From Glebionis coronaria (Eukaryota > Streptophyta > Magnoliopsida > Asterales > Asteraceae), in NCBI GenBank assembly GCA_025667525.1, contig CM046882.1, positions 529,777,473-529,841,472 of the forward strand: DNA of 64,000 nucleotides, in the 5' to 3' direction. The translations under genes and the position numbers were made by a program. Below are positions 1 to 11,900 of this stretch, one piece after another (the stretch's first letter is position 1; each line of letters starts with the position of its first letter). A model generated the notes under the pieces. The model searched no databases and had not been told where the DNA came from. It saw only the letters and a program-made list of their open reading frames with translations.

Positions 1-13
1 ATACGTCTTTGGC

Positions 14-119
14 CATAATAAACACCTCATGGCGAGGTTAAATAAAAGGCAAGGCAAGACCGAAGTCATAATAAAAGCTTCATGGCGAAGTTGAATAAAA
101 GAGGAGGTAAACCTATGAT
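14..119 (+). repeat. Two-copy tandem repeat, 53-bp spacing
   Basis: Two diverged units begin at 14 and 67, each starting CATAATAAA and containing CATGGCGA followed by AATAAAAG. They lie in the non-coding 3' region of Athila element no. 1. No function is evident. Confidence 0.6.
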
Positions 120-717
120 AATAAGGCCCATCCGTTAGGGGGCGTATAAAAGTCTTGGTAATAAGTCTCATGTTCAAAACCGTTATAAAACCTTGTTTAT
201 CGATCCTTCTTGTTGACTTAATTTTTTGATATCGTTGTCTATTAGGGGGGGGAGGGGTTATTAATTCGATGGTCTTGGTTACATCGTTATGACTGTATTT
301 TTGGACCTTAATCTCTATCATCGCATAAGTCAAACAATGTATCCTCGTGAACATTCAAGACAAAAAAAAATATAAGAGATACCAATTAGGTTAAGGGAGT
401 CTAAGTACGTGATTAGGGCATATGAGTAGTGTTAGCATTACTAACTTATAATGACAATGATCTCGTTACATGCTTGGCATAGAATTGGGTGAAAATTGAG
501 GACGATGAAATTATTTCTAACGAAGCATTCACGTGCTCTTGTTCTATGAACCTAAACGTCCCATTTTGCGATGAAAATCCTACATTATGTCTAAAACACA
601 AGTAGTAGTAATAGTAGTAGTGTAGTAAGTTTACAATTCAATAAAAGTCGATAAAAATGAATTTTGGAGGTGCTATGATACTTTATTCTAGCATTGCGTG
701 AGGACACGACAATGGTT

Positions 718-730
718 TAGTATGGGGGAG
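718..730 (+). promoter_or_regulatory. Polypurine tract of Athila element no. 1
   Basis: The purine run TAGTATGGGGGAG lies directly before the LTR start TGATGAGAC. It matches the tract before the 3' LTR of the complete Athila element (21373-21384). It would prime plus-strand DNA synthesis. Confidence 0.75.
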
Positions 731-3700
731 TGATGAGACTGCTTTTATATATAGTTTCATCGTCCAAAACATGCTTAAAATGGTTAAAATATCATAAAAT
801 GTGCCAAATATATGTTTGTGTTTGTTCAATGTGTATTTTAGGTACGGATATTGAGAAAATGGCAAAAGCTCACAAGAAACAAGCAAAAACGAACATGGGA
901 AACGAAGCCGCACAATGAACCGGGCCCTAGAATTGATTTTCCAAGAAAAGTCCTTGAAGAGAAAGAGAAGGGTCCTTCATTATTGAAGAATTGACATTTT
1001 AAACCCTTGTATATTTATAATTACAAGTTTGGTCCCTAAAGTTTGGTCCCTAAAGTTTGAAGAATTGGCAAGAATGGTCCCTCAAATTTGACGACTTGTC
1101 ACTTTTAGTCCTCCATGAAGACAAAGAAACAATTGAAGACCTTGAAGCTTGAAGACATGCCAAAATTAGCCCCTCAAATATCCTCAAATTACAAAACAAG
1201 TCATTGATTACACTTTGAAAAACTTTTTGTGGCCAAAGTATAAAAACTAAAACTTGTTATATAAAGGAAATTCAGTTTTTGGTTGATTAAACAAGAAATG
1301 AAAGAAGAAAGAAAGAAAGGGGACCAAAGCTGGCAGACAACCTAAGTTACCTTAACCAACCTTGGCTTGACACGTGCCCCACTATACCCTTTCAGCCAAT
1401 CACAATCCACCAATCATCCACATCACCATCCCACTCACCACCGGATTTAACTAATATTAATTAGATAAATAAACTCGCGCTAAACACTTTTTCTAAACAC
1501 AAATCCGGATCAAACCCACAACTATTCAAATGAAGAACAAATTTGGGTATTTACTAACCATTGAAAAGTAACCCCTAATCTGTTCCAGAATAATGATTAG
1601 GGGTCTAATTAACAAAACTCAACCCTTAAACCCTTTGCCACATCACCACATTGCTCACATGATACACCCCTGCTTCACTTTTAGAGAAGAAGACAAAGAT
1701 AGCTAGTGGAATCAACGAACCATAATCAAGCTTACATCTTAAGCTTGTTTGTAGCCTTTGGATCAAATTCCACCTACTTTACAGCTTTATAAGGCTCCAA
1801 GAAACATCACATAATCAAGCAATATTCAAACTTTCAGGGGAAAAATTGGAAGACTATACATTAGGTTTCTTGTATTTTTCAGCTTTCTTAGTTCACTTGT
1901 AAGCCTATATAAAGGCCATAGGGTTCTACTTTTGCTTTGACTCTTGGTTTTTCTTTGGTCACATTTCTGTAAAACCTATGTTTAATGGAATGATATAGTG
2001 TTTGAATTTGTTGACGAATTCCAAGTGCCACTCTTTATATCTTATTGTTATTGTTATATGTTTGTGAAATTGAAGTTTCAAAGTTTGGTTTTAAGTATTG
2101 TGCAAGTTGTTGCAAAAGTTTTCCAAAATCTGATTTTTTCTAAGTCTTTGGTGTAAACACTTGAAATTTTTGGGCTTGGATTGATCATAGCACCCTGATA
2201 AGATACTTATCAAGGTGTAGTGAGACCTAGGTTTGGGAAAAATCAAGGAGCGGGGTATAAAGCTTGAATCAATCTGTTTTCATTTTCAGTTTTTTATTTA
2301 TTTATATAATCTGTTTGTTTCTAATCTTGTTAATCTTAGCAGCTTATTGGAAGCTAGTGGTTGTTAAGCTACCACTTAAGCTCTAAAATTCGTGAGTGTC
2401 GATGTGCATTCATGAGGTTTGCCTTCTTCACTTGAAAAATCTGTCAAGAAAGTGATTTTAAGTGATTTGGTTAACTATTGTTGTAGGTGGTGTTCTTGTG
2501 GCTTAAATCTTATTCTAACTGCATGATAATGTTGTTATGATGTTAGTTTAGGCTTGATATGACCTGAAAACATTTTTTACTTAGCAAAATCTTGATTTAA
2601 AAAGTTAAAAGGGTGTTTGGGTCTACTGATTTATGATTTGTATGTTGAACAGAGTGGGTGTTAGAAGTTTATTCTTGTTTGTATCTGATATTGAGGTATT
2701 TGAGTGCTGATATTTACAAGTCTTGTTCATTGAAACATCAAATCTGAAATTGTGCTATATCTACTTTGTTCTTGCCTGTTTTGACTTGAAAATTTGGAAA
2801 CACCTAGAGTGTATGCTTATTTAGGGTTAAAAGGTGCTTACACATAGTTTGTGTAACATGTGAAGTAGATTTGTGGCTTTGAATTTGGATATGTGGTCAA
2901 GTATATCAGCAAAGGTCTCTTTGTGGCCACTTTTGTTAATCAGTAACATTAATCAAACCTAAAACTAGTTCTAATCTTTAAACCAATGCATTATTTGAGT
3001 TTATTTGTGTGAAACTAAGTTTTTTATAGCTTGTGTATGCTTTTGGCAGATTTTGGTTGGCTTATTTTTGCTCAAACTACTTATTTATCACCATATTTAC
3101 TTAATATCATGTCTGTGTCATATCTGTATGCTGTTTGATTAAACTGTACAAATTGGCTTGGTGAAATTGTGTGTTCTTGCTTGTTATTGACTCCTTACAA
3201 CCCACTGGTTGTAAGGGTGCCCTTGTTGTTCACTAAATCCAAGTAAATCTCACTAAAGACAAGAGTCAAGAAAGTCAAACAGTGGGAACCCTTTCCCACT
3301 ACTACTAGCCACTGCTAGTGTTAATTTTCATTCAGCTATAATAGCTTATTTTATTGTGCAACAACATTGTTTTGGTAATTAATCTTCCTTATTTGACCCA
3401 TTTGACTAATCTGGAGCATTTGAGCCTTTGACTTTTAGGTTTGACTAAAAAACGAATTGACTTTTCTTTTTCAAAACAGCTTATTGCTTATTCCAGCTTA
3501 TTTAGTGTGCTTATTTGAAATCTTTTTTATTATTAATATTAGTTAAGTGATTTAAAACATTTTGCAAAAAGAATCAGCTCTTGAATCAGCCTAGAACTCG
3601 AAACCGACTATTTTGTCGTTTTATGTAGAGAGCTTTTGCTTATTTCAGGCTTATTTCTTGGGCTTATTCAAAATTTATTTTTACAAAAAACTTTATAATC

Positions 3701-4669
3701 TCATTAGAAGGATGTGTGTCAAATTTTAGCTTATGGCATTAGCTTATGGCTTAATGGGCCAAAAAGCCCATTAAGAATAAGCTGTTTTCATTTAAGCTGT
3801 GATAAGCACTTATTCAGCTTTTGGGCCTTTAGAGTTTTGGACAACATTTTTTTATTGGGCCTTAAACAAGCCCATTAGGTAATCAGTTTGGACATTTGGC
3901 CCATTTGGAGGCCCATTAGGGGTAATTTGGTTATTTCACTTTTATTTTCTGTTTATTTAAGTTAAATTAAACTAGTTTGCAAGTTTTTAGAATTTTTTAT
4001 AAATTTTGAATTTTTATTAATATTTTATTAATATTTTATTATTAAAAATTGTTTTCAATATTTTTTCAATTTTTCCATTTTTCTTAGGTCAAATACATTA
4101 ACTTAGTTTTTTAAAACTTTTAAATTAGTTTTTTTGTTATTTAATTAATTTTTAGGATTATTTTAATATTTAAATAGTTTTTAATCATTTTTAAATAGTT
4201 TTAATTAAATTTAATTTTTTCAAAAATAGTTTTTAGTTTAATTAAGTTATTTTAGACGTTTACAAATTGAAAAATCTCATTTTAGGCTTCTTGTTAATTA
4301 ATTTTATTTTTTGGGCTTTAATTAGCATTAAAAAATATTATTTAATTAAATAAAAGGTTTGAGTAATTTTTGATTTTTTGTAAATTCTATTTGCATTTTT
4401 TAGGATTTAATGCAATTTAAATTTCGTCACGTTTTACGGTTTTACGTTTACGACTTTCGTCTTAGTGTAATTTTAATCGTAACCGTCATCCTTTTCTCTT
4501 TTCTTTCTTCATAATCATAATCACAAACATTTAATCATCTTTTAACACAACACACTAGCCTCCTTGAGAACAAACTCACCTTTGGGTCATTTGTGCACGG
4601 TTTTCCTAAACAGTCGTACTTACCCTAACTACGTTCTTTTTCCGAAAAGACGTAAAACTACGATTATCA
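731..4669 (+). repeat. 3' LTR of Athila element no. 1
   Basis: The LTR starts TGATGAGAC after a polypurine tract and ends GATTATCA. Its landmarks run in the same order as the LTRs at 8904-12807 and 21385-25291: 'ACAAGTTTGGTCCCT' near 1024, 'AAACTAGTTTGCAAGTTTTTAGAATTT' (split here) near 3970, and 'TTTACGGTTTTACGTTT' (split) near 4434-4450, and it is of similar length (3.9 kb). A TATA box lies at 1906. Short ORF-like stretches inside it are not genes. Confidence 0.8.
1906..1914 (+). promoter_or_regulatory. TATA box in the LTR of Athila no. 1
   Basis: TATATAAAG in the context AGCC-TATATAAAG is equivalent in position and context to GCC-TATAAATAG at 22442 in another Athila LTR. It is the likely core promoter at the U3/R boundary. 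Confidence 0.5.
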
Positions 4670-6539
4670 GTGACTCAATAGCAGTCTTAGCAGACTTTAT
4701 TCCTTCTTGCTCTTGAAGTTGTGCAGCCAAAACAGAATCAAATTGTACTTGAGCTACATCCTTGGGTACCTGTCCTTCTACCATAACTCCTTTACCCTTA
4801 TCTAAAGCTCCAATTGTTGGTAAAGTTGTTGATGGTACCTGTGTAGAAACATCTTTGATAATAGCTGATGGTCGGGATACACCAGCTGAACCTGCAACTC
4901 TGTCAGCGTCTGATTTATTAATATCAGCGTTCAAAGAGTGAGTGTCAGTGCCTGACTCTGTGACCTACTTCATCATTTCTACAAACGATAGCTGCTTAGG
5001 AGTAACCAAAGAAAGATCAAAACCTGGCTTCTCCTTCAAACCTGTTAGTACCTCAGCTATCTCCACATCTTTGGTCCCATAGGAAACACCCTCTTGTGAT
5101 CCCTTGTCACTCAAATTCACAGGCTCTGTTGGTGCATCCTCCCCTTTGTAAGAATCATCCCCAGAAGAAAGGACTCTAAACTACCTTCTCCTAGTATGGG
5201 CAGACTCCAAAGTAACCAACCTCTCCCTCAATGAAGTGAGTTCAAGGCCTTGAGCTGTGACAATCTGTACAAGATCTGCATTTTGCTTTTATAAGCGCAT
5301 GCAGATCACTGTCAATTTCATTGCTGATAAAGGTTTCATTCTACCCTCCTCCATCATGGGTATTTGATCGCCCAAGATAGATTCATTGGGCATGGGTGTG
5401 GTCTTAATGATGTTGGGATTGTCTTGACCTGCTTCTATGCTAGTGTCAATAGTGCCAGCCCCACCCATGTCACCAACCACACTTGTGGTGGTGGTTCCCT
5501 CTGCTACATGGCAAAGACCACTAGAGAAGAACACTCTAGTAGTCCGTTGGCGTTTCTCAAACGTATAGTCTGGTTGTTCAGATGAAGAAGTGGAATGTGG
5601 GTCATTTTGGGTGTGGGGGACAGTTGTGTCAGCGCCTAAGTTGGTTGTGTCAACGCCTACATTTTGAATGTCAGCGCCTGAGGGTTGAGGGTCATTGTTC
5701 ATGTGTTGTGGTGATGGAGGTTATTCTGGGAGAGGATCTGGTTGTGGCTTGGGGTTTGTAGCTGCCTGAATGACAGCTAGCATGGCTAGGGTGAGTGGAA
5801 GGTCTCTAAAAGGAGGGGTATTCATGTTACCAAAAATAGTTTTCTTTTGAGTAGGGACCTTATAAAAGTGATCATGATCCCTACGGTAATATTGTTGTGC
5901 ATCAAAAACCATTTGTAAAAACCTTGGGTAAGCAAGAGTCATCTTGTTACCCTTATTGTGACACATGCCATCAAAAATCAGTTTAGAAAAATTATATTTT
6001 TACCCATTGGCAAGGCAAACAAGAACACAATCTATTGACGGGTAGATTTCATTAAAAGAGGAGCATTTGGGATTTCAAACATTGTAAGATGACATGTATC
6101 AGGTACTTCCAGGCTGGGGAAATTGTTGTTTAGAATATTTGTTTATATGCCGAACTAGGGGCAATTCATATCCCAAGCCTCGAAGCCCTAACTCTAGCTC
6201 TGCTAAGGGAAGAGTAGTTATACCATTAGCGTCATCAAGATGTAAAGCTTGACGTACTAAAGCTTCAGTAACTACCCATGGAGCTTCATGAACAGTGCCA
6301 ACTAATGTAATCACTCCATCAATTGTTTCAGAACGTACAGTGTTCCAAAATTGCTTGATGTGTGTGATAGGGGCGAGTGGAGTATGAGAAATAGCATACC
6401 TTAAAGGAGACGCCATCAAATACACAATCATCTCGGTGTATTGGGGGTGCAACACATTATCTTCTACCAAATAAGCCACCATGTTGTGTTGACTTCTGAA
6501 CCCCAACTCTACACTAGCAGGTTTAAACTTTGGTGCCAT
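4670..6539 (-). pseudogene. Extra ORF downstream of copia pol, decayed
   Basis: Reading leftwards, a methionine at 6537-6539 opens MAPKFKPASVELGF and continues with a conserved block (SPLRYAISHTPLAPITHIKQFW, here split: SPLRYAISHTP then LAPITHIKQFW). After frameshifts near 6100 come NFSKLIFDGM and YPRFLQMVFDAQ (about 5960-5900), then a low-complexity acidic and Thr/Ser-rich tail down to 4670, where Athila no. 1 interrupts it. From memory this matches an uncharacterised protein found attached to copia polyproteins in Asteraceae. It occupies the slot of the env-like ORF of SIRE elements, but I see no signal peptide or membrane segment, so calling it env would be unsupported. Function unknown. 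At least two frameshifts and stops make this copy dead. Confidence 0.65.
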
Positions 6540-7756
6540 TTGAATGCTTTGTGAAAACTTTAGAATGTTTAACAATGGAGATTTGAAGGTTTGAGAATTT
6601 AGGAGACAAGAATAGTAGTTACTATGTTTAAAGAAATAAGCCGTATTTATAGGAGTGGTATAAGCACACGATTGGTTGAAAAAGAAGGTGGATATAGTCA
6701 AAAAGTAATGATTACAATCGTGAAAATATATAACTTATCTCTTTCATTAATTAAAAGATACCAACTCTCTAAAATTACGGCCCAATTTTTTGTCAAAAAT
6801 AACATCTAGGTGGGACCCAGTGTTTCTCAACGGTCAAAAATTAAATATCGGCGTGTAACGGCTATATTTTGTCAACGTGTAAATTTTGCCATGTCAGCGT
6901 CTAAAATGGTCTTATCAGCGTTGGAAGGAAACTATGTCAGCGGCCAAAAATAAAAATAAATAAACATAAAGAGACCTTAAAAAATAAGTTTACCCTAATG
7001 AAGATAACTCTTATTCTTAAAATGACTATAGGTTGGCAAGCACTGTCCAATCATGCACACTTGCATAAGCAAGATAGACATAATTGTCCTCAAGTGTCCC
7101 TTGTTAACCAAAGTTCTTAACAGTGAAGAAATCTCATATAAACTCTTTGTAACTTCCCAGGTAAGCTCAATTAAAATTTACACCAAGTCTCCCAACCGAC
7201 CAATCCCAATTCTAGGTCAAAAGTCTTGGCAGCATACATAGTATATCAACTTTGCATGCTACAGTGCCTCAAGAACTAAAAATTCCAACAATTCTTAAAA
7301 GAAAAGGCTTCATTATTTCTTCTTACTTACCAGTGGACACAATCTAGAATTGTGATAAGAGCATTCTAAGAATACCCAAAATCCTAAAGGTTTCCTAAAC
7401 CTCCCCTAAAACTATGATGTACACAGTTGCAAAATAATATGTATATGACAAATTTTTATTTCAAGATAGGAATGTAAACATTCCAACCATCATAAATAAA
7501 CTTTTGACATATTCACAGTAAGCTCAAAAGATCCATAAGCAACTCTGTATCCAAATTTACAATGCTCATAATACCTGCATGGTTAGATGAAAAACCACGA
7601 AAACTAACATGTTGCTGTCAGCGGCCATTTTTACACTTGTCAACGGCAAAATAACCTATGTCGGTGTTACAAAATAAAGTGTAAAATCTAATACTTTACA
7701 AAGACAAATAACAGTGCACATCCTGTACATACTATATAATTATTTCAAAAACATAT
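6540..7756 (-). other. Copia spacer between pol and the extra ORF, with phased TGTCAGCG motifs
   Basis: No ORF fits this 1.2 kb. It carries TGTCAGCG-like octamers at 6870, 6892, 6913 and 6935, and again near 7616, 7638 and 7659, at 21-22 bp steps. The same phased motif occurs in other copia segments (see findings). Confidence 0.6.
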
Positions 7757-8903
7757 TTAGGTGAGATTGATCATTCCAATACTTGTTACCAAGTACTGAA
7801 ACCTCCCTACATCAAAGGTTTAGTTAAAAGATCAGTCACATTCTCCTCTGTGTCTACCCTAACTGGATGTATTAAACCTTTTTCGAAACAAAATCTTATA
7901 AAATGATGCCTAATTTCTATGTGTTTAGTTTTAGAGTGATGTACAGGATTCTTAACGATGCACAATGTACTGTTATTATCAACAAAAATCTTGGTATGCA
8001 TAAAATTATACCCATAATCAAATAGCTAGTTTTGAATCCATATAACTTATCCATAACATGCAGCTGCAGCCACATACACAGCTTCAGTTTAGAATTTGCC
8101 ACCACTGTTTGTTTCTTGCATTGCCAAGATATAAGCCAGCTCCCAAGAAATTGACATCCACTAGTTGTGGATTTCCTATCAAACTTATCACCTCCATAGT
8201 CACTGTCTGAATAGCCAATCAGCTCAAATGGAGAATCTTTAGGATACCATAATCCCAAGGTGGGATAGCACCTAAGGTATCTACAGATCCTTTTAACAAC
8301 ATGAAGATGACATTCCTTGGGTGTCACTTGATGACGTGCACATGCACACACAGCAAACATGATGTCAGGTCTAGAGGCTGTAAGATACATCAATGACCCA
8401 ATCATTGATCTATAATGCCTAACATCAACATCTTTTCCATCTCCAGTCTTTCCCCAAGGGTGTTCCCTATCCATGGGTGTGCTAGCCCGTTTTTCATGAG
8501 GAGAAAAACTAAATTTCTTCAAGATCTCAGCCTCATATTTGTCTTGAGAGACAAAGATACCATCTTCTTTCTGTTGTACTTGTAAACCTAGAAAGAAGTT
8601 CATCTCTCCCATATCACTCATCTTGAATTTTTCTGTCATGAGTCTAGAAAAGTCTTCACTCATCTTTAGATTTGATGATCCAAAAATAATATCATCCACA
8701 TAGACCTGTACAAGAATAAAATCCTTGCCATTCTTCTTGATAAATAGGGTTTGGTTTATGGTGCCCCTCTTGAATCTATTTTCCACAAGGTAAGTGGATA
8801 GTGTACCATACCATGCTCTAGGGGCTTGATGAAGTTCATACATTGCTTTCTTGACTCTATACACCTTATTTGGATGCTCTGAATCTTCAAAACCTGGAGG
8901 TTG
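7757..8903 (-). pseudogene. Copia pol: C-terminal reverse transcriptase and RNase H, broken
   Basis: Starting at 8903 and reading left, the protein shows QPPGFED, a KAMYELHQAPRAWY block (canonical GLKQAPRAWY) and the catalytic YVDDIIFGS. These are followed by FFLGLQV, the connection domain, and RNase H motifs (RPDIMFAV, SDSDYGGDKFDRKSTTSGC). Near 8080 a frameshift moves the frame; RNase H then resumes at 8001 as KIFVDNNSTLC, HHSKTKHIEIRHHF and ending TKPLM with a premature stop. A further frame holds the normal pol tail RFQYLVTSIGMINLT, stopping at 7757-7759. That tail is characteristic of the SIRE/Maximus branch. The N-terminal half is 16 kb away at 25292-25625 because of the Athila insertion. 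Confidence 0.85.
8899..8903 (+). repeat. Target-site duplication, left copy (GGTTG)
   Basis: GGTTG precedes the Athila no. 2 5' LTR and recurs at 25292-25296 right after the 3' LTR. It is 5 bp, as expected for a gypsy integrase. On the copia coding strand it reads CAACC inside the codons for Q-P of QPPGFED. Confidence 0.9.
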
Positions 8904-11900
8904 TGATGAGATGGCATTTATACATGATCTCATCGTTCTTTTCGGGCTTTAAATGCATATAAATGTCATAAAATACCATATTATTGTGCTTGTATTTGTT
9001 TACTTGTGTTTTAGGTATGGATATCGTGAAAAAGACAAAAGATCACAAGAAACAAGGAAAAACGGACACGAGAAACAAAGCCGTACAAAGAACCGGGCCC
9101 TAGGTCATGATTAATCCAACAAATACCCTTGAAGACTTGAAGATATGCAAGATTGATCCTCAATGAATGAAGAAATGACACTTAAAACCCTTGTGAATTC
9201 ATAATTACAAGTTTGGTCCCTTAAGTTTGTCAAAATTACACAAATGGTCCTTCAACTTTGAAGAAATGGAAAGTTTAGTCCCTCAACAATTCTAAATTGC
9301 CAAATATTGTCCCTTATGAAGTTAAAGTTGAATTGAAGACCTTTGAAGATCAACAATGTCCAAGATCAGTCCTTGAAATATGGAAAAGTGGCAAAAACAA
9401 CCCTTTGAAACCTTTTGGAAAAGTCTTGTGCAAAAAATGTCAAGTTCTGAAAGTTATTATCAAAGGAAATTCGTTTTTGTTGGCTGAAAACATTAAATAC
9501 CCATTTCACCAAAACACGAGGGCTAAAGCTGTGCATATGAAACATTCAAATCAGGATTGCGCCAAACACTTTGCAACTCCATAAAAAACGGATCAAAATC
9601 ACCACTGTTCACCTTTTCACCACCCAGATTTTACCTCACTTAAAAACAAAGGGTTAATTTAAATTACCTTGACACACACTTAATTCACACGCCCAGAAAC
9701 CCTTGCCAACCTTAAAACACTCACTCCCACTCACTATGGACCCCACCCCCAATTCCCGTTCAACCAATCACATGACTACTTGCTCTCCAAGCTTAGCCAC
9801 ATGTCAAGATCAACAGCTGACACTCATTGCTTCATCACAAAGCTATTTTAAACGGTTTGGATCACTTTGGACAGCTCACACCAAGAATTCGTCTAGAAGG
9901 CTCAAGGATAGAATAAGAATTTCACTTCAAGGGTTTGTGAATAGTGCTAGCTTGGCATTTGCCTAGAAATAGACTCCTCAACCTATGAGAGAGCTTTTGT
10001 TCCAGTTTTACCTTTTAAACTTGTAATTCCTTTTTAAATTTTATAAAAGTTGGTATTTTAAGAAAATTGTAATTCCTTTTTATATTTTTGAAAGTTGGTG
10101 TTGTTTAAAGGTGATTCTGAGTTCCATTTGATGTTATAAGTGTGCTTGAATCATTTGGTTCAAGGACATTTATGTTTGGTAAGTTTTTCAAGTTTGAGAA
10201 AGCTTGAAAAGAGGTTTCTGAATTTGCTTATTTTTGTGTACTAATCCTTAACCAAAAGCTATAAGCTATTGCAAGCTTGTTGACACCAAGCTTGTGAAGG
10301 GATTAGGGTCTTTGGTTGGGCTGTTTGCTCATTTGTGTTGAAGATATATCACAATCAAATCCTTGTTCTACTTTGAACATCAGCAGGATTTGATCTTCTT
10401 CTTTGAAGAACCTTGGTCTTGTTCTAGTTGTTGAACAAGGTCCAAGGAGCATAGCTGGCCCTCCTAGGACGTTGTGGAGGGCATGTATAATCCCTTGATT
10501 AAGTTTCCACTAAAAATTTCATGTTACTGCCTGTTTTGCATTTTGGTATATGATTTGGTGATTCTGTGTTTGTGCTTTGTGTTTTATGGTTGCAATCTGT
10601 TAGTTGTCACCTAGTGTAGCTATTTGAATCATAAAATCAGTAGGTTGTGTTTAAAAATCACAAGTTGCTTTGAAAAGTGGTGAATTAAGGACTGTTTGGG
10701 ATTACTGGTTCATAAGGCCTTGAGGCCTTGTGCCCTTGGTTCTTAGGGTTTGGGAAGTCTAAACAAGTCATTTTGAACAAGTTTTAGTCATTGGTTAAGT
10801 TTCTGAAAGTTTGGAAAAAGGATTGGAAGCTTTGCTAAAATCTGATAAAAATGCTTTTGAGTTTGGTCAAACACATCAGATCTAATAACTTGTTTGTTAC
10901 TTGGATCTAAGGTCTGAAATCAGGTTTGGGAATAGTTTGGGTGATAAGCTATCTGTTGATTATCTGGTTGTTGAATTTGGTGGCTTATTGTGTTAGTTAT
11001 AGCTTATCAACGTTGGCTGAAGTGGTCATTTGCATCAGCAAAGTGACCACCTCATTTGGTGTTGCATTTTGTCTTCTAGTATAAGGATTGTTGTTTTGTT
11101 GCTTGGATTCTACTTGTGTGCTGCTTGTGAGGTTATTTGGCTATTGGATTGTTTTATTCATAGCTTATAAGCTTACTGGCTTATTGGCTTATTAGTGCAA
11201 AAACTTGTCAAGTCTACCCAACTGGTAGGCCTTGATTCACAAGGTTTGCACTCAAACCTTGACCAGCAGGGTGAAAAACAAGTCTAAACACTTCATTAAG
11301 TCTGTCAACGTCCATTTTGTTCCTGTCAGCGTTTGATTTTCACTTGTCAGCGTTTGACTTTTGGTCAAATTTGGTTCATAGCTTATTGAATCTGTTTTGC
11401 TTATTGATACATGCAACAACTTAGTTTTTGTAATAAAACTCATTTTTCTCAGCTTAATAACAAGTCTAGAAAGTTACAAGTCTTTTGGTTAAGCTTTTGC
11501 TAGAAAATTAGCTTATTTGGCTTTTTCAGAGTGCTTATTGGTTCTCGCAGCTTATTCTACTTGGCTTTTTGTGATTTTCTTGATTGATTATTCTTAGTTA
11601 AGCTATTTGTGAGCTTTTGCAACAAATTAGAGCTTCTGAAACGTCCTAGAACTCAAACCCGACTATTTTGGCGTTTTGTGAAATTGTACTTTGCTTATTT
11701 CTGGCTTATTGAGTGTGATTTTTCAAAATTTCTTTTTACAGATCTCTTTGGCATCCCAAAAGAAGGTTGTGTGTCAAATTAGAGCGTATGGCATTAGCTT
11801 ATTGCTTAATGGGCTTATTGGCCCAATAAGGATAGGCTGTTTGCTTATTAAGCTGTGATAAGCTCACTTTCAGCTTTTGGGCCTTTAGAGTTTTGTGTTT

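Larger units (their letters stand above)
1..4669 (+). mobile_element. Athila-type Ty3/gypsy element no. 1, 3' end only
   Basis: This is the downstream end of a large gypsy element whose body lies left of the window. Bases 1-730 are the non-coding stretch between pol and the 3' LTR; blocks such as TATGAGTAGTGTTAGCATT and TAGCATTGCGTGAGG recur at 21084-21103 and 21351-21360 in the complete Athila element further right. The 3' LTR follows at 731-4669. It ends abruptly inside a minus-strand copia ORF that resumes at 4670, so the element inserted into that copia copy. Bases 4670-4674 (GTGAC) should be repeated left of the missing 5' LTR. The LTR is clearly diverged from that of element no. 2, so this is a sister family and not a recent duplicate. 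Confidence 0.8.
4670..8903 (-). mobile_element. Ty1/copia (Maximus/SIRE-like) element, 3' part in its own orientation
   Basis: This is the downstream part of a copia element on the minus strand: the end of reverse transcriptase, RNase H, a 1.2 kb spacer and an extra ORF. It is bounded on both sides by Athila insertions (731-4669 and 8904-25291). Its 3' LTR is not in the window and must lie left of Athila no. 1. The upstream part continues at 25292-31176: the protein reads from ...EE-VY-M at the right junction straight into QPPGFED at 8903, which shows the two pieces were one ORF. Confidence 0.85.

Noticed and set aside
9297..9966. ORFs of 95 and 87 residues
   Set aside because: They lie in the Athila LTR, recur in the other LTR at 21777-22450, and lack any domain.
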